A DNA stretch of 64,000 nucleotides. It comes from Archegozetes longisetosus. Taxonomy: Eukaryota > Arthropoda > Arachnida > Sarcoptiformes > Trhypochthoniidae. Where the stretch lies: the NCBI GenBank assembly GCA_018873245.2, contig JAEMBT020000003.1, positions 9,567,843-9,631,842 of the forward strand, written 5' to 3'. Under the pieces are notes generated by a model, which did not search any database, had not been told where the DNA came from, and saw only the letters and a list, made by a program, of their open reading frames with translations. The stretch's first letter is position 1. Each line of letters opens with the position of its first letter. The position numbers were made by a program, and so were the translations under genes. Below, in pieces: positions 62,854 to 64,000 of the stretch.

Positions 62854-64000
62854 GAACCGATGTGATACCGGCCTCACATCGATATTAGATTTGATAGCAA
62901 TAGCACTACCTCTACCTTTTTCACATTTCTTTCCTATAGATATATCGATAAATCTCTTTTGCACTAGTTTTAAATTTTTCGTTTTTCTATCATTTTGCCT
63001 CTCTTTCGATGGTCTTATGGATAGTCGATGAGAATAGAAAAATATATGGTAGATAAAAAAGCACCTCTAAGAGGATATAAACTTGTGTTTAATCCAAAGC
63101 GTAGTCCTGAAGAAATATCAAAGTAAGAGATACTGTCACGAGTTTAAGATGGGATCAAATATTGCAGGAATCATCGGATTTAGTGAGATATTGCTCTTTT
63201 ATAATCCTTCTTTTGTAGTCAATTTAGGTTACCATATAATAGCGACCAAACAGAAACTTATATGTTCACAAAAATAATGCTATCAATTCAAATGTCCTTA
63301 CTTTAGGTCACTTTTTAGCAAATATTCTATCGTTTGATTTATGTCTCAAGTATTGAGATTTATGGAAATCTAGGAGGATGAATATTCAGTATCGAATTGA
63401 ATGAACTTTTTCAGTAAAGTTATTTTAATAAGTAAATCCTAATTTTCTGATTCAAGCATTACAAAGTGATATTTGATTTCATTTGTTAATCTACTTACAA
63501 GGCTAGAGAGAATCAAATTTATATTTTCTCAATGAAAACTCCAAATAATAAAGTGTTTTAGAGTGAGACAGACAGTGCTTTTGATTGTACTTTCTTTTTC
63601 TTGAATTGATGGCATTGTGGCAAAATACAGTTCATTCTTAATAATAGCAACTCAAATAAAAGAATGGTAGAAAAACTCTTCCCTCTTACTCGCTCTCTCT
63701 CTCCCTCTCTCTCTCTCCTTGAAAACCTTTTTTCATCGTAAATAATTTCTTACTTCCGTCCGTCTGAACATAAGAAGAAAAGTTTGAGAAAAGATGAGCT
63801 CGTGGTTAGATTTGAGAAATAAAATAGCTGACAAAAAGGGAGGGATAAATAAGAGATTAAAAATAAATGAAAATTATAATAATTTAAAAAGAGAATAGGG
63901 ATATCATTTGCCATATAATTAAGGTTTTAGTGTTTCCATCCGTTGGTGGTGTTTCCATTAGTTTGCTTTTAGCGATCAAAGGCATCATGTGATGTATGCC
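62854..64000. other. Mostly non-coding right edge
   Basis: One plus-strand frame at 63083-63277 has a protein-like middle (MGSNIAGIIGFSEILLFYNP) but no signals around it, and was not called. An imperfect CT tract lies at 63692-63718. The rest is A+T-rich without recognisable content. Confidence 0.4.
63692..63718. repeat. Imperfect CT microsatellite, 27 bp
   Basis: A CT run with one CC interruption. Confidence 0.85.

Noticed and set aside
1-64000. Search for a multi-gene novel system (operon, defence island, biosynthetic cluster)
   Set aside because: The window shows intron-like eukaryotic DNA with sparse, unlinked candidate exons; nothing supports a coordinated system.

Overview
This window looks like nuclear DNA from a eukaryote, most likely an animal and perhaps an arthropod; the taxon is an inference from layout, not from a recognised gene. 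By eye the sequence is about 70% A+T, has no dense or operon-like coding and no open frame longer than about 110 codons. It carries long (GA)n/(CT)n microsatellites, GT-AG type splice signals, TATA-box-like sites and short inverted-repeat transposon relics. I see no rRNA, tRNA, CRISPR array, bacterial operon, phage or recognisable viral gene. In A+T-rich DNA of this size, chance open frames of 60-90 codons are expected, so length alone was not taken as evidence. Coding calls rest on splice-site fit, signal peptide or membrane character and protein-like composition, and nearly all have low confidence.

Layout. 1-15 kb: A+T-rich, gene-poor DNA with a hAT-like transposon end at about 3.93-4.05 kb beside a decayed minus-strand coding remnant (4.16-4.39 kb), and an 11-bp tandem repeat at 5.54 kb. 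15.2-15.6 kb: a GC-richer island with a canonical TATA box and a 66-bp (AG)n tract. 15.6-35 kb: mostly intron-like or intergenic, with several microsatellites, a good TATA plus initiator pair at 28.44 kb and isolated candidate plus-strand exons at 22.2 and 33.4 kb. 35.04-35.18 kb: a 140-bp pogo-like MITE. 36.2-38.1 kb: three minus-strand candidate exons, one encoding two hydrophobic helices, plus a plus-strand candidate exon at 37.34 kb whose peptide resembles a beta-strand pair of a PH or PX domain. 38-48 kb: nothing convincing. 48.3-48.45 kb: a GC-rich minus-strand coding-like patch. 49.36-49.51 kb: a near-perfect 159-bp inverted-repeat element. 50.93-51.08 kb: the best gene call, a minus-strand first exon with a signal peptide and a consensus splice donor. 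56-63 kb: a run of plus-strand coding-like segments, two of them with single membrane helices.

How parts may fit. The simplest model is one minus-strand gene for a secreted or membrane protein starting at 51.08 kb and running leftwards through long introns, and at least one plus-strand gene or decayed gene family at the right end. I could not join the candidate exons into one continuous reading frame, so these links are hypotheses. I found no convincing novel multi-gene system; the items most worth checking are the signal-peptide gene, the three small transposon relics and the 56-63 kb cluster.
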